This document shows, piece by piece, positions 7,483 through 15,950 of a stretch of 64,000 nucleotides of DNA; positions within the stretch are counted from its first letter, which is position 1; every line of letters begins with the position of its first letter. Made by a program: the position numbers and the translations under genes. The notes below the pieces were generated by a model. The model was not told the origin of the DNA, searched no databases, and worked only from the letters and a program-made list of their open reading frames with translations. Origin of the DNA: Shewanella psychropiezotolerans (GTDB taxonomy: Bacteria; Pseudomonadota; Gammaproteobacteria; Enterobacterales; Shewanellaceae); assembly GCF_007197555.1 (NCBI RefSeq), contig NZ_CP041614.1:1852001-1916000 (forward strand), read 5' to 3'.

Positions 7483-9534
7483 ATGAAAGAAAATTATTTA
7501 CTCTTATTGTTTGGTATGTCTTTAACCTCGGTCTCCAATATTTCTATAGCTAGTGATAGCACTCTTATATATGCTGAAAGTATACCTGAGGCCTGTATCA
7601 TTACCCGTGATACCAGCGATAAGTATTGTCTTAAAGCTGGAGAAATTGCATATACCCTACCAAAATATATTATGGGAGATGAAGTTGACTTACTGGTTCC
7701 TAGTGGGCTGGAAGTCGTTCTTAGTGATTATGGGAGTATACCAAATAATCATACGGCTTCATTTGATAGATATACTGAAAATAAGCAGTTGGAGCATGTA
7801 AAGGCTAGAAATGGTAAGTATCTCGACTTTTCTACACCCTATTCCATGCTAGTTGTTCCGACGAAGAAGGTTCCTGAAGCTTGCATCGTTAGCCGTAAAT
7901 CCGGTGAAAAATTTTGTCTTACAGCAGGTGAGCTTAGTTATACACTACCGGATTATATAATGGGGGATGAAGTCGACTTGCAAGTACCCAGTGGTCTGGT
8001 AATGGTTCTTAGTGATGATGGAAGTATACCAAATAATCATACGGCTTCATTTGATAGATACACTGAAAATAAGCAGTTGGAGCATGTAAAAGCTAGGAAT
8101 GGCAAGTATCTCGACTTTTCTACACCCTATTCTATGCTAGTTGTTCCGACGAAGAAAGTTACTGAAGCTTGCATCGTTAGCCGTAAATCCGGTGAAAAAT
8201 TTTGTCTTACAGCAGGTGAGCTTAGTTATACATTACCGGCTTATATAAAAGGGGATGAAGTTGATTTGCAAATACCCAGTGGTCTGGTAATGGTTCTTAG
8301 TGATGATGGAAGTATACCAAATAATCATACGGCTTCATTTGATAGATACACTGAAAATAAGCAGTTGGAGCATGTAAAGGCTAGAAATGGCAAGTATCTC
8401 GACTTTTCTGCACCCTATTCAATGTTAGTTGTTCCGAGTAAAAGGCTTCCTGAAGCCTGTATCATTAGTCGTATAACCAACGAAAAATACTGCTTAACTG
8501 CAGGCCAGCGTTCAGGTTATGCTTTGCCTCACTATATTCGTGGCCATGAAGTCGACCTGATTGTTCCTGATGGGTTGAAGGTGATCCTGTCGGACTTTGA
8601 TAATTTATCTTACAACCGTTTAGGCTTTTTTACGAAAGACACAGACAATGCTGACTTAATCAATGTTTTGGCATTTAATGGTGAATATCTTGATTTTTCT
8701 GAACCTCACTCTATGCGGGTATCTGAGATTACAGGTCCGGTTGATCCAGTAGAACCACCAGTTCAGAGCATAGTGGGTGATATCATGGGTTCTGTAGGTG
8801 GTAACGATGCTTATTTCAACATTCACTTAGAGACACCAACAATTAGTGAAAGAGTTCTAGGGCTACAATTCTCTAACTCCTTTGAAAGTATTGTTAAAAT
8901 TGATTTCAGTAGTTTAGTTTATGCCAGTTTTGATGGCGGTAAAACCTGGCCAAAAGTAGTCGACATTAATACAAATGGGAGTTTAGTTGTTCCAATTGGA
9001 AGTCAAAGCATACTATTGAGAGTTCTGACGTTAATTGATGATAATGATAATGATACTAAGATTGAATTATTTGCCTGGTTAGATGAAATGCAAGCAGATA
9101 AGAAAAATTTCATTCTCGATATTAGTGGTTCTTACTCTGAGAATAACGTTAAATTAAAAGAGATGCTAACTGATAAACAAACTATAATGGAGGGTGAGTT
9201 TAATACGAGTCATGTGATGTTTGATCGTGCTACATATCGTAATACAGGTTTAGGTATACAACTTCTCACTAATAGTGCACAAGTATGGATTGATCTTCGT
9301 GCCGATGTTGAGTTGATATATACTGATGCATCACGGACATATCAATATGATGTCAATTTACTTAATTTTAAGGTACTAAATATACCAGCAGGGGTGAGTG
9401 AAGTCATTATTACTTATTATAGTGTCGATGATGATATTCAAGAGCCTGATGAAGTATTTTATTTCACTGCATGGATAGCCGGTGATTTAGCTGATCGCCT
9501 TGTCGCTGAAACAGTTATTGTAGACAACGACTAG
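7483..9534 (+). CDS. Secreted protein with four 96-residue tandem repeats and a C-terminal Calx-beta-like region
   Basis: Unknown function. Residues 1-24 form a signal peptide (LLLLFGMSLTSVSNISIAS). Four tandem modules follow at residues 35-130, 131-226, 227-322 and 323-418. Each has EACI, two Cys about 12 apart, LPxYIxGDEVDL, a GL..VLSD strand, NGxYLDFS and a PYSM or PHSM end. The pattern vaguely resembles beta/gamma-crystallin-type strands but cannot be assigned. A PVDPVEPP linker leads to a beta-rich C-terminal half ending in EPDEVFYFTAWIAG, reminiscent of Calx-beta domains. Repeats 1-3 are nearly identical in DNA and repeat 4 has diverged. It is transcribed away from 6005-7218, so the two may be co-regulated surface proteins. 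Confidence 0.75.
   Translation: MKENYLLLLFGMSLTSVSNISIASDSTLIYAESIPEACIITRDTSDKYCLKAGEIAYTLPKYIMGDEVDLLVPSGLEVVLSDYGSIPNNHTASFDRYTENKQLEHVKARNGKYLDFSTPYSMLVVPTKKVPEACIVSRKSGEKFCLTAGELSYTLPDYIMGDEVDLQVPSGLVMVLSDDGSIPNNHTASFDRYTENKQLEHVKARNGKYLDFSTPYSMLVVPTKKVTEACIVSRKSGEKFCLTAGELSYTLPAYIKGDEVDLQIPSGLVMVLSDDGSIPNNHTASFDRYTENKQLEHVKARNGKYLDFSAPYSMLVVPSKRLPEACIISRITNEKYCLTAGQRSGYALPHYIRGHEVDLIVPDGLKVILSDFDNLSYNRLGFFTKDTDNADLINVLAFNGEYLDFSEPHSMRVSEITGPVDPVEPPVQSIVGDIMGSVGGNDAYFNIHLETPTISERVLGLQFSNSFESIVKIDFSSLVYASFDGGKTWPKVVDINTNGSLVVPIGSQSILLRVLTLIDDNDNDTKIELFAWLDEMQADKKNFILDISGSYSENNVKLKEMLTDKQTIMEGEFNTSHVMFDRATYRNTGLGIQLLTNSAQVWIDLRADVELIYTDASRTYQYDVNLLNFKVLNIPAGVSEVIITYYSVDDDIQEPDEVFYFTAWIAGDLADRLVAETVIVDND
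7585..8736 (+). repeat. Four tandem 288-bp coding repeats
   Basis: The unit length is exactly 288 bp (96 codons), with starts at 7585, 7873, 8161 and 8449. Units 1-3 share long stretches of identical DNA including synonymous positions (for example around GGAAGTATACCAAATAATCA), which points to recent duplication or gene conversion. Unit 4 is much diverged. Confidence 0.9.
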
Positions 9535-9558
9535 TGAGTTAAATATCCAGTTATAATC

Positions 9559-9588
9559 AAAAGTGCTCTGCAAGGCAGAGCACTTTTT
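9559..9588. terminator. Bidirectional terminator
   Basis: AAAAGTGCTCTG, loop CAAGG, CAGAGCACTTTTT. It separates the rightward repeat protein from the leftward LuxR regulator and has A/T tracts on both sides. Confidence 0.9.
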
Positions 9589-9605
9589 GTGAAATTTTGA
9601 GACTT

Positions 9606-10487
9606 TTAATCTTCAAATTTTCTGAGATACAGGGCGAGTGGATCTGCATCTGCATCCTTGTCCAGCATAGGTAAAGATACGATAAACAAGGAGAATAACT
9701 CGGCCTGTGAGCTGATGTTTAGCTTGCAGTGGATCTTTTTCCGATGAACCTTTACCGTTTCCAAGCTGATATCCAGTGATTTAGCGATAGCCTTACTGGA
9801 GTAACCTTTCAAAATAAATAACACAATTTCACGTTCTCGTTCACTCAGCACCTCTCGACCAAAGTTGTTGAAGGCTTTGTTGAGATTATTGCTAAAATTT
9901 TTGTCTTTTACCGATTGTTGGTCGGTTATCAGTGACTGTAGGTCGTATAGCTGGAAGTGTTTGCGGATTAACTCGAGCAAGATAAACTTTATCGGTTCGA
10001 CAGCTTGAAAAGGCTCATCTATATCGTCTGTGGAGTCGTCTCGCAGGCCCAGAGAGATGACCACTGACACCTCATCGGATAGGTGGATGATCACACCTTG
10101 CTCATCTTTAAGCCTTGTGGCTTGGTAATAGTTTAAATAATACTCTGTCTGAAAAAAGTCGTCGGGTGCCAGTTCGGTTAGTTGATAAATACCTTCGGGT
10201 ACACTTCGCTGAATGGCGCCGTAGAAAGGATCCAGCAGGTAGCCGCCGCGTAGGTATAATTCTAAGGTAGAGTGTTGCTCTCTATCGGACAGATCACTAT
10301 AGAGTAAAATTGGCGATGACTCTTTAAAATAGCCAAATACCACACTACTGCCATAGGGAGATATGGATTGCAGTATGGCTGATAAATCACCAAGAAAATC
10401 TTTGCTGCCCATTTTAGAAATGAGCTTAGGTAATATGTGCTGCCAATCAAATTCAGTTTGAATATTGTTATAATTATTCTTGTTCAA
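9606..10487 (-). CDS. LuxR-family transcriptional regulator
   Basis: A protein of 293 residues with a C-terminal LuxR/FixJ helix-turn-helix at about residues 213-275 (LSEREREIVLFILKGYSSKAIAKSLDISLETVKVHRKKIHCKL). The N-terminal ~190 residues look like a small-molecule sensing domain but lack a recognisable receiver aspartate or acyl-homoserine-lactone signature. The first codon is TTG at 10487 with GGAA a few bases upstream; the next in-frame Met would cut into the domain. It is divergent from the M20 hydrolase with a 20-bp palindrome between them, which recurs upstream of the deiminase and aminotransferase, so it is the likely regulator of the polyamine cluster. Confidence 0.8.
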   Translation of the reverse strand: MNKNNYNNIQTEFDWQHILPKLISKMGSKDFLGDLSAILQSISPYGSSVVFGYFKESSPILLYSDLSDREQHSTLELYLRGGYLLDPFYGAIQRSVPEGIYQLTELAPDDFFQTEYYLNYYQATRLKDEQGVIIHLSDEVSVVISLGLRDDSTDDIDEPFQAVEPIKFILLELIRKHFQLYDLQSLITDQQSVKDKNFSNNLNKAFNNFGREVLSEREREIVLFILKGYSSKAIAKSLDISLETVKVHRKKIHCKLNISSQAELFSLFIVSLPMLDKDADADPLALYLRKFED

Positions 10488-10624
10488 AATGTATTCCAGT
10501 CAAACATAGTTCAACCACAATACTGGCTTTAAATTAATCTGTCGAATAAGTTTTAAGCTGAAATTTACCTTTGATCTTGTGCCATTTTAATCGCCATTTT
10601 TCTTGAAATAATAATCTTGTTATC

Positions 10625-10644
10625 AATACCCCTACAGGGTTATT
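10625..10644. promoter_or_regulatory. Putative operator AATACCCC-N4-GGGTTATT (site 1)
   Basis: An imperfect 20-bp palindrome between the divergent LuxR regulator and M20 hydrolase. An equally long copy with the same conserved half-sites occurs at 17400-17419 between the other divergent gene pair of the cluster. Confidence 0.6.
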
Positions 10645-10750
10645 CCGTCATTTATCTCGCTAAATTAGTCTTACACCAATTGGTATGAGATCAATTTCCC
10701 ATTTGAAATTTTCATATGGTTTCTCTTTATCGGGCTAAAAGGAAAAGCAG

Positions 10751-11980
10751 ATGACGGAAAAAACAAATCACAAGCGACTCTGGTCTCGCTTGATGGCGAT
10801 GGCCAAACTAGGTGCGACGCCGAACGGAGGCTGTAACAGGCAAGCGTTAACGGATCTGGACAGCATGGGCAGGAGTCTATTGATCGAATGGGCCAATGAG
10901 ATTGGTTGCAGTCATCATTATGATGAAATTGGTAACTTGTTCATTCGTCGGGAGGGTCAGTCTCCACAGTTGCCAGTCATACTCGTTGGCAGTCATCTGG
11001 ATACCCAGCCCAGTGGTGGCAAGTTCGATGGGGTATATGGTGTCTTAGGTGGGTTAGAGGTGTTACACACCTTGACTGAGAAAGGTATCGATACCCAGCA
11101 CTCCATAGAGTTGGTTGTCTGGACCAATGAAGAGGGCTGTCGTTTCGATTGTGCCATGATGGGCTCTGCGGTGTGGACTCAGTCAATGCCATTGCAACTG
11201 GCTTATGATCTTCAGGCTTTCGACAATCAGGCCAGAGTCGAAGATGAGCTTATCCGTTTAGGGCAAAAAGGCCAGGTAGCCGCCAGTTACTTTCCGATAA
11301 AAGCCGCCTTCGAATTACACATAGAGCAAGGGCCCATTCTGGAGCTTGAGAAGTTGACTATTGGGGTGGTAAAGGGCGCTCAGCACATGAGTCGGCATAA
11401 TATTACCGTCTGGGGCCAGGAGGCTCACGCTGGCCCAACACCCATGTCTTCAAGACGCGATCCCATGATGGCATTATCACTTTTCCTACCCAAGCTTTAT
11501 CAATTGGCAGAGGAATATTCCCCTGATAGCCGCATCACTTTTGGCACGATCGATGTCGAACCCGCTTCACCCAATACCGTACCGGGTAAGTTGATGCTTA
11601 CTATGGATATTCGTCATCCGGATCTTGCCACTTATCTTGATATGTTAGAGAAGAGCGAGCAGATTATTTCACAGAGCTGTGGCAGTTTAGATTTAGAATT
11701 TCAGCTCAAGCAGAGCTGGCATGCTCCGGGTGTTGAATTTTCGGACGCTTGTATTGTTTCGGTGCAGCAGGCTGTCGACGATTTAGGCTACAGCAACAAG
11801 ACCATGGTGAGCGGCGCCGGTCATGATGCGGTCAACCTGGCTCGGATAGTGAATACCAGCATGATATTTATTCCATGTCGCGATGGATTGAGCCATAACG
11901 AAGCCGAGTACGCATCTCCTACCGATGTGGGGAAGGGTGCCGATGTCTTGCTCAATGCCATCTTATCCCAGGCTGTTTAG
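10751..11980 (+). CDS. M20-family Zn-dependent carbamoylase/amidase (N-carbamoyl amine hydrolase candidate)
   Basis: This protein of 409 residues belongs to the hydantoinase/carbamoylase family: GSHLDTQPSGGKFDG carries metal ligands H82 and D93 with D84 behind them, NEEG (E127/E128) holds the catalytic Glu, and ELHIEQGPILE and GAGHDA follow. The HLDTQP variant is typical of beta-ureidopropionase/N-carbamoyl hydrolases rather than allantoate amidohydrolase (usually HLDTV). The start has AAAGGA upstream. With agmatine deiminase, aminotransferase and aldehyde dehydrogenase in the same cluster, it is inferred to split N-carbamoylputrescine into putrescine, CO2 and ammonia. Allantoate or N-carbamoyl-beta-alanine are alternative substrates, the former because purine genes lie 5 kb away. 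Confidence 0.8.
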   Translation: MTEKTNHKRLWSRLMAMAKLGATPNGGCNRQALTDLDSMGRSLLIEWANEIGCSHHYDEIGNLFIRREGQSPQLPVILVGSHLDTQPSGGKFDGVYGVLGGLEVLHTLTEKGIDTQHSIELVVWTNEEGCRFDCAMMGSAVWTQSMPLQLAYDLQAFDNQARVEDELIRLGQKGQVAASYFPIKAAFELHIEQGPILELEKLTIGVVKGAQHMSRHNITVWGQEAHAGPTPMSSRRDPMMALSLFLPKLYQLAEEYSPDSRITFGTIDVEPASPNTVPGKLMLTMDIRHPDLATYLDMLEKSEQIISQSCGSLDLEFQLKQSWHAPGVEFSDACIVSVQQAVDDLGYSNKTMVSGAGHDAVNLARIVNTSMIFIPCRDGLSHNEAEYASPTDVGKGADVLLNAILSQAV

Positions 11981-12020
11981 CGTCTATTAATCATATTATC
12001 AATTAATGGCAAGATCTTAT

Positions 12021-12048
12021 CTCACTCATAGTTAAGCATATGAGTGAG
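12021..12048 (+). other. Intergenic hairpin before the aldehyde dehydrogenase gene
   Basis: CTCACTCATA (12021-12030) and TATGAGTGAG (12039-12048) form a perfect 10-bp stem with an 8-base loop and no T tract. It may protect the upstream mRNA or tune expression of the second gene of the operon. Confidence 0.6.
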
Positions 12049-12079
12049 CCGATCAGCCCATGAATATTTGGAATCCTTT

Positions 12080-13585
12080 ATGTCACCATTATCACTCAGT
12101 ATTTTAAATGATGTCCCTGTCAGTGACACAGTACAGAGATATCTCAGCACCGATCTTAAGATGTGTATCGGTGGGCAGTGGCTCAGCGCCAGTTCAGGGG
12201 AGACAATCGATGTTTTCGAGCCTTCAAGCGGTGAGTTACTGGCTAAAATCCCCGCGGCGGATAAACAAGATATAGATAAGGCCGTGATATCGGCTCAAGC
12301 TGGTTTTAAAGTGTGGTCTCGTATGCTGCCCTATGAGCGTCAACAGGTTATCTTAAAATTTGCCGACTTAATCGAATGTCATGCTGATGATTTTGCCATG
12401 CTTGAGTCCCTCGATAATGGCAAATCTGTTGAAATCGCCCGCCATGTCGATGTGGAGTCGACGATCAAGTTTTTCCGCTATATGGCGGGGTGGGCGACCA
12501 AGATAGAGGGGACAACGCAAACTGTGTCCGTGCCTGGTTTACATTCAACCTATACCAAGAAAGTCCCCATAGGGGTGGTTGGGGCGATTGTTCCCTGGAA
12601 CTTCCCCTTATCTATGGCGGCATGGAAAATAGCCCCAGCTTTGGCTACTGGTTGCAGCATCATCTTAAAGCCTGCGGAAAATACCTCTTTGACAGCCCTG
12701 CTACTCGCTGAAATAGGCATCAAGGCCGGCTTGCCTGCAGGTGTGCTCAATGTGGTTACTGGCTTTGGGAATGTTGCTGGCGCGGCGCTATCTTCCCATC
12801 CCGGGATTAACAAGATTGCATTTACGGGCTCGACACCAGTAGGCAAGATGATTGGTAAGGCGGCGATGGAGAATGTGACACGGGTGTCGTTGGAGCTAGG
12901 GGGTAAATCTCCGGTTATCGTATTTAATGATGCTGATATTGAGAAGGCGGCTCAGGGAGCGGCCAGCGCTATTTTCTTTAATCATGGTCAGGTATGTGTC
13001 GCGGGTTCTCGCCTCTATGTTCAGTCGGGGATCTACGAGGCATTTATTCAACGCGTCAGTGAGATTGCAAATGATATGACTCTCACTCATGGAATGGACA
13101 GTCAGATTGATATGGGGCCACTGATTTCCCGTGTACAACAAGAGCGAGTCCAGGATTTTATCAAAATAGGTATCGAAGAGGGGGCTAGATTACTGGCTGG
13201 AGGGTGTGACTGGCAAGGCCCTGGATATTTTGTTAAACCGACCGTATTTGCAGATACTCACCATGATATGACCATAGTCCGTGAAGAGATCTTCGGCCCT
13301 GTGCTGGTTGCGCAATCATTCGATACATTGGAGGAGGTCATAGCGCTAGCTAACGATACACCATTTGGGCTTGCTGCCAGTATCTGGTCAAATGATATCA
13401 AGCTTGTCCATCAGATGATTGACAGTCTCGAGGTGGGCATAGTCTGGGTTAATACCCATCATCTTGTCGATGCATCCATGCCTTTTGGCGGGGTGAAGCA
13501 GTCAGGCTTCGGGCGAGAGCAGGGCAAAGAGCAATTGGATCTGTTTCTTGAGACTAAGACGGTGTGGATTAACTATGGCGATTGA
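12080..13585 (+). CDS. NAD(P)-dependent aldehyde dehydrogenase
   Basis: This is a complete ALDH-superfamily enzyme (501 residues from the ATG at 12080; a GTG at 12044 is an alternative). Key residues are visible: N174 in VPWNF, K197 in LKPAE, general base E272 in LELGGKSP and catalytic C306 in NHGQVCVAGS. The sequence resembles the phenylacetaldehyde/aminoaldehyde dehydrogenase branch. Lying 99 bases after the carbamoylase and in the polyamine cluster, it probably oxidises 4-aminobutanal to 4-aminobutyrate after transamination of putrescine. A hairpin terminator follows at 13605. Confidence 0.85.
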   Translation: MSPLSLSILNDVPVSDTVQRYLSTDLKMCIGGQWLSASSGETIDVFEPSSGELLAKIPAADKQDIDKAVISAQAGFKVWSRMLPYERQQVILKFADLIECHADDFAMLESLDNGKSVEIARHVDVESTIKFFRYMAGWATKIEGTTQTVSVPGLHSTYTKKVPIGVVGAIVPWNFPLSMAAWKIAPALATGCSIILKPAENTSLTALLLAEIGIKAGLPAGVLNVVTGFGNVAGAALSSHPGINKIAFTGSTPVGKMIGKAAMENVTRVSLELGGKSPVIVFNDADIEKAAQGAASAIFFNHGQVCVAGSRLYVQSGIYEAFIQRVSEIANDMTLTHGMDSQIDMGPLISRVQQERVQDFIKIGIEEGARLLAGGCDWQGPGYFVKPTVFADTHHDMTIVREEIFGPVLVAQSFDTLEEVIALANDTPFGLAASIWSNDIKLVHQMIDSLEVGIVWVNTHHLVDASMPFGGVKQSGFGREQGKEQLDLFLETKTVWINYGD

Positions 13586-13604
13586 GTTAGCTATTTGACT
13601 AGGA

Positions 13605-13641
13605 AAGGCCCGAAAGGTTAAGAGGTAACCTTTTGGGCCTT
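13605..13641. terminator. Terminator between convergent ALDH and porin genes
   Basis: Arms AAGGCCCGAAAGGTTA and TAACCTTTTGGGCCTT form a 16-position stem with one mismatch and loop AGAGG. There is no long T tract, but it lies exactly between convergent genes. Confidence 0.75.
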
Positions 13642-13703
13642 GATGAATGAGCTGTGAGTCGTAAGCGGTAAGTTGTAAGAAAAATCACTTATGACTTCTA
13701 GGT

Positions 13704-14405
13704 TTAAAGAGTAAAATTAAACGACTTGTTGATGGAGAGTAGCAGATGGTTATCGTTTCTAAACACGCCACTATCAACTTTCATCTCTGTGTTTATATCA
13801 TTAAATAAGTAGGCTAAGGATATGTCTATCCCCATGACTTGGGTCGATAGTCCAACGGACATGTCTGTATAGGCACCAATATCCCAATTGCTCCAGTAGT
13901 TTCCCCAGTTTCTACCTGCGTGTAAGTCTATACTGTATTTCTCCATGATTTGGTAACTGTAATTAACACTGATGTAATGGCTGATATCGCCTAAACCTGA
14001 CATGTCATTGGTAAAGTAATAACTGACATCCAGTCCAAATCCAGATAAGCCTAAAAGCAACTCCTCAAATCCGGCAACATCATGTGAGCCGAGATATTGA
14101 TAGCTAATTAAGCTCACGCTGTAATCGATATCTGCAGATAAATTATTTGAGTAACCTAGCCAAAAGTCAGTCTCGACACTCTCATCGCCGCCGTAGTCCA
14201 GGTTGGATGCCCAAGCCCCGACGAAGAGTCCATTGCTAAAGTCTGCATTTATTCCAGCTTGTAGGGCTGGATCGCCAGCGCTCAATGATTGTCCGCGCCA
14301 ACGGTAATCTGACGTTGCGCCTAAATTGGTTGAGAGTTCGGTGGCCATCACGGGGGAAAAGCTTAATGACATTAAGCTTGCCATAAATACATTAGATCTG
14401 TTCAT
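13704..14405 (-). CDS. TorF-family putative outer-membrane porin
   Basis: A protein of 233 residues with an N-terminal signal peptide (cleavage around PVMA/TE). The mature start (TNLGATSDYRWRGQSLSAGDPALQAGINAD) is the typical TorF pattern (SDYxFRGxSxS..xPAxQ), followed by alternating beta-strand sequence and a C-terminal aromatic residue two from the end (FNFTL). It is the last gene of the leftward set with the NhaC-type transporter and aminotransferase, so it probably lets the cationic substrate through the outer membrane. Specificity is inferred from context only. Confidence 0.8.
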   Translation of the reverse strand: MNRSNVFMASLMSLSFSPVMATELSTNLGATSDYRWRGQSLSAGDPALQAGINADFSNGLFVGAWASNLDYGGDESVETDFWLGYSNNLSADIDYSVSLISYQYLGSHDVAGFEELLLGLSGFGLDVSYYFTNDMSGLGDISHYISVNYSYQIMEKYSIDLHAGRNWGNYWSNWDIGAYTDMSVGLSTQVMGIDISLAYLFNDINTEMKVDSGVFRNDNHLLLSINKSFNFTL

Positions 14406-14475
14406 AACATCTCGGGGGATTGTGAAAATAAAAGGGGAGAGGTTAACTCTCCCCCAGCTTGTTACTTATTTCCTA

Positions 14476-15950
14476 CTAAGCGATGATTAAGAAGAAAATG
14501 GCCGTGATAGCTATGCCTATTAAGGTATAAGGCAGCTGAGTCCTGGCATGTTGAATGGGGTACAGCCGCTTCCCTGAGCCGAAAGCACAGTCGAATCACT
14601 GAAGAAACAGGAATGGCTACCTGCGGCGGCGGCCGAGAGTAAGGCGCCGATTATGATAGGCATAGGTGTTCCTATGGCGATGGCAACAGGAAAGACGATT
14701 GGCATGGCGACGGCAAACAAGCCCCAGATCGACGCTGTTGCAAATACCATGGCTGTTAACACCAGAAATATAACAGCCGGGAATATGGCGGGTGAAATGT
14801 ATGGCACTATCGTGTCGATAATATATTGAGTCAATCCCAGTTGGTCATTGACATTTTTAAGCATAAAGCCACCGATCACCGTTGCCAGGGGGACCAACAT
14901 CACCTTGAAACCCTTGAACATGGAATCGAACATCTTGGTAATCGATAAGATGTTTTGTAGCCAATACAGGCCAATAGTGAATGTTATCGCCACTATGACA
15001 CCAGCAAGTAAGTCTATGCCGTAAAGCCAGCTGGCGATGACCAGAACAAACATAGGCAGTAAAAAGTTAATCACTCCCATCAGATCTGAGGTCTGCTTGT
15101 CCTGTACGAGTTCAAGGTCTATTTCATCGACACCATCAGGTTTGGGCTGCCCAGCTTGTGCCCTCTGTTCAGCAGCTTTCATGGGACCAAGATCTGGCAG
15201 CTTGCGAATGGCGACCAGAAATACCACTGCCAAGGTTGCCCAACCATAGGCCATATAAGGAATGGCATCGATATAGATTGCCAGTCCTTGACCGGATTCG
15301 GCTATGCCATTGGATTCCAGTAGAGAGCCGAAGTATACCGCCCAGGTGGAGAAGGGCACCAATATGCATACCGGCGCCGCGGTTGAATCAACCAGGTAGG
15401 CAAGCTTCTCCCGTGAAATCTTGTATTTGTCGGTGAGTAGCTTCATGGATGTCGATATAGCCAGGGCATTTAAATAATCATCGATGAAGATTAGAATTCC
15501 CAGACAGAAGGTGATCAGCATGGTCTGCTCTTTACTCTTTACCTTGTTGAGTAAGACCCGGCTGAAGTTAAATATACTGCCACCTGTTTCCAGTAAGGCT
15601 ATCAAGCCCCCCATTAAGCCACAGACTAAGATGATCCAGGCTATGGTTGGATCCACCAGTACGGCTTGGGTGACCTCAACGATGCCTGGAACCGTTTCAC
15701 CTGGGTTGAGCATGATAAGACCTGCAACGGTGCCGATAACTAAAGGTTCAGCCGAACGGTGGGTTGTAAATGCAATGCCTAAGACGATGCAGGTTGGCAA
15801 TATACTTAGCCAGCCAAAACTTTCTCCCTGTACGTGGTTTTGGCCAATATAGATGAACAAGATAACGAGAGTCGCAAAACCTAACAAATAGCCGATTTTT
15901 TTTGATAGCTTGTCGCTGCTTGGTAGAGGCATTGCATTATCGTTAGGCAT
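14476..15950 (-). CDS. NhaC-family Na+/H+ antiporter-like transporter, -1 frameshift near the C-terminus
   Basis: An inner-membrane protein with about a dozen hydrophobic segments and NhaC-type motifs (IDDYLNALAISTSMKLLTDKYKISREKLAYLVDSTAAPVCILVPFSTWAVY region; AAAAGSHSCFFSDSTVLSA). The start is the ATG at 15950, overlapping the aminotransferase end. As written, the frame ends at 14520 after PGLSCLIP. Adding one C to the C4 run at 14557-14560 gives the expected CTPIQHARTQLPY and a last hydrophobic helix to the TAG at 14476 (491 residues). NhaC-family members include amine or amino-acid exchangers (ArcD/MleN-like), so uptake of a polyamine intermediate is plausible. Confidence 0.8.

Noticed and set aside
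7585..8736. Regularly spaced repeats considered as a CRISPR-like array
   Set aside because: The repeats are 288-bp coding units in one open frame with conserved protein sequence; there are no unique spacers or cas genes.
10751..11980. M20 hydrolase as allantoate amidohydrolase completing the purine pathway
   Set aside because: Not excluded, but less likely: the HLDTQP motif, the shared palindrome and the neighbouring deiminase, aminotransferase and ALDH point to a carbamoyl-amine substrate.
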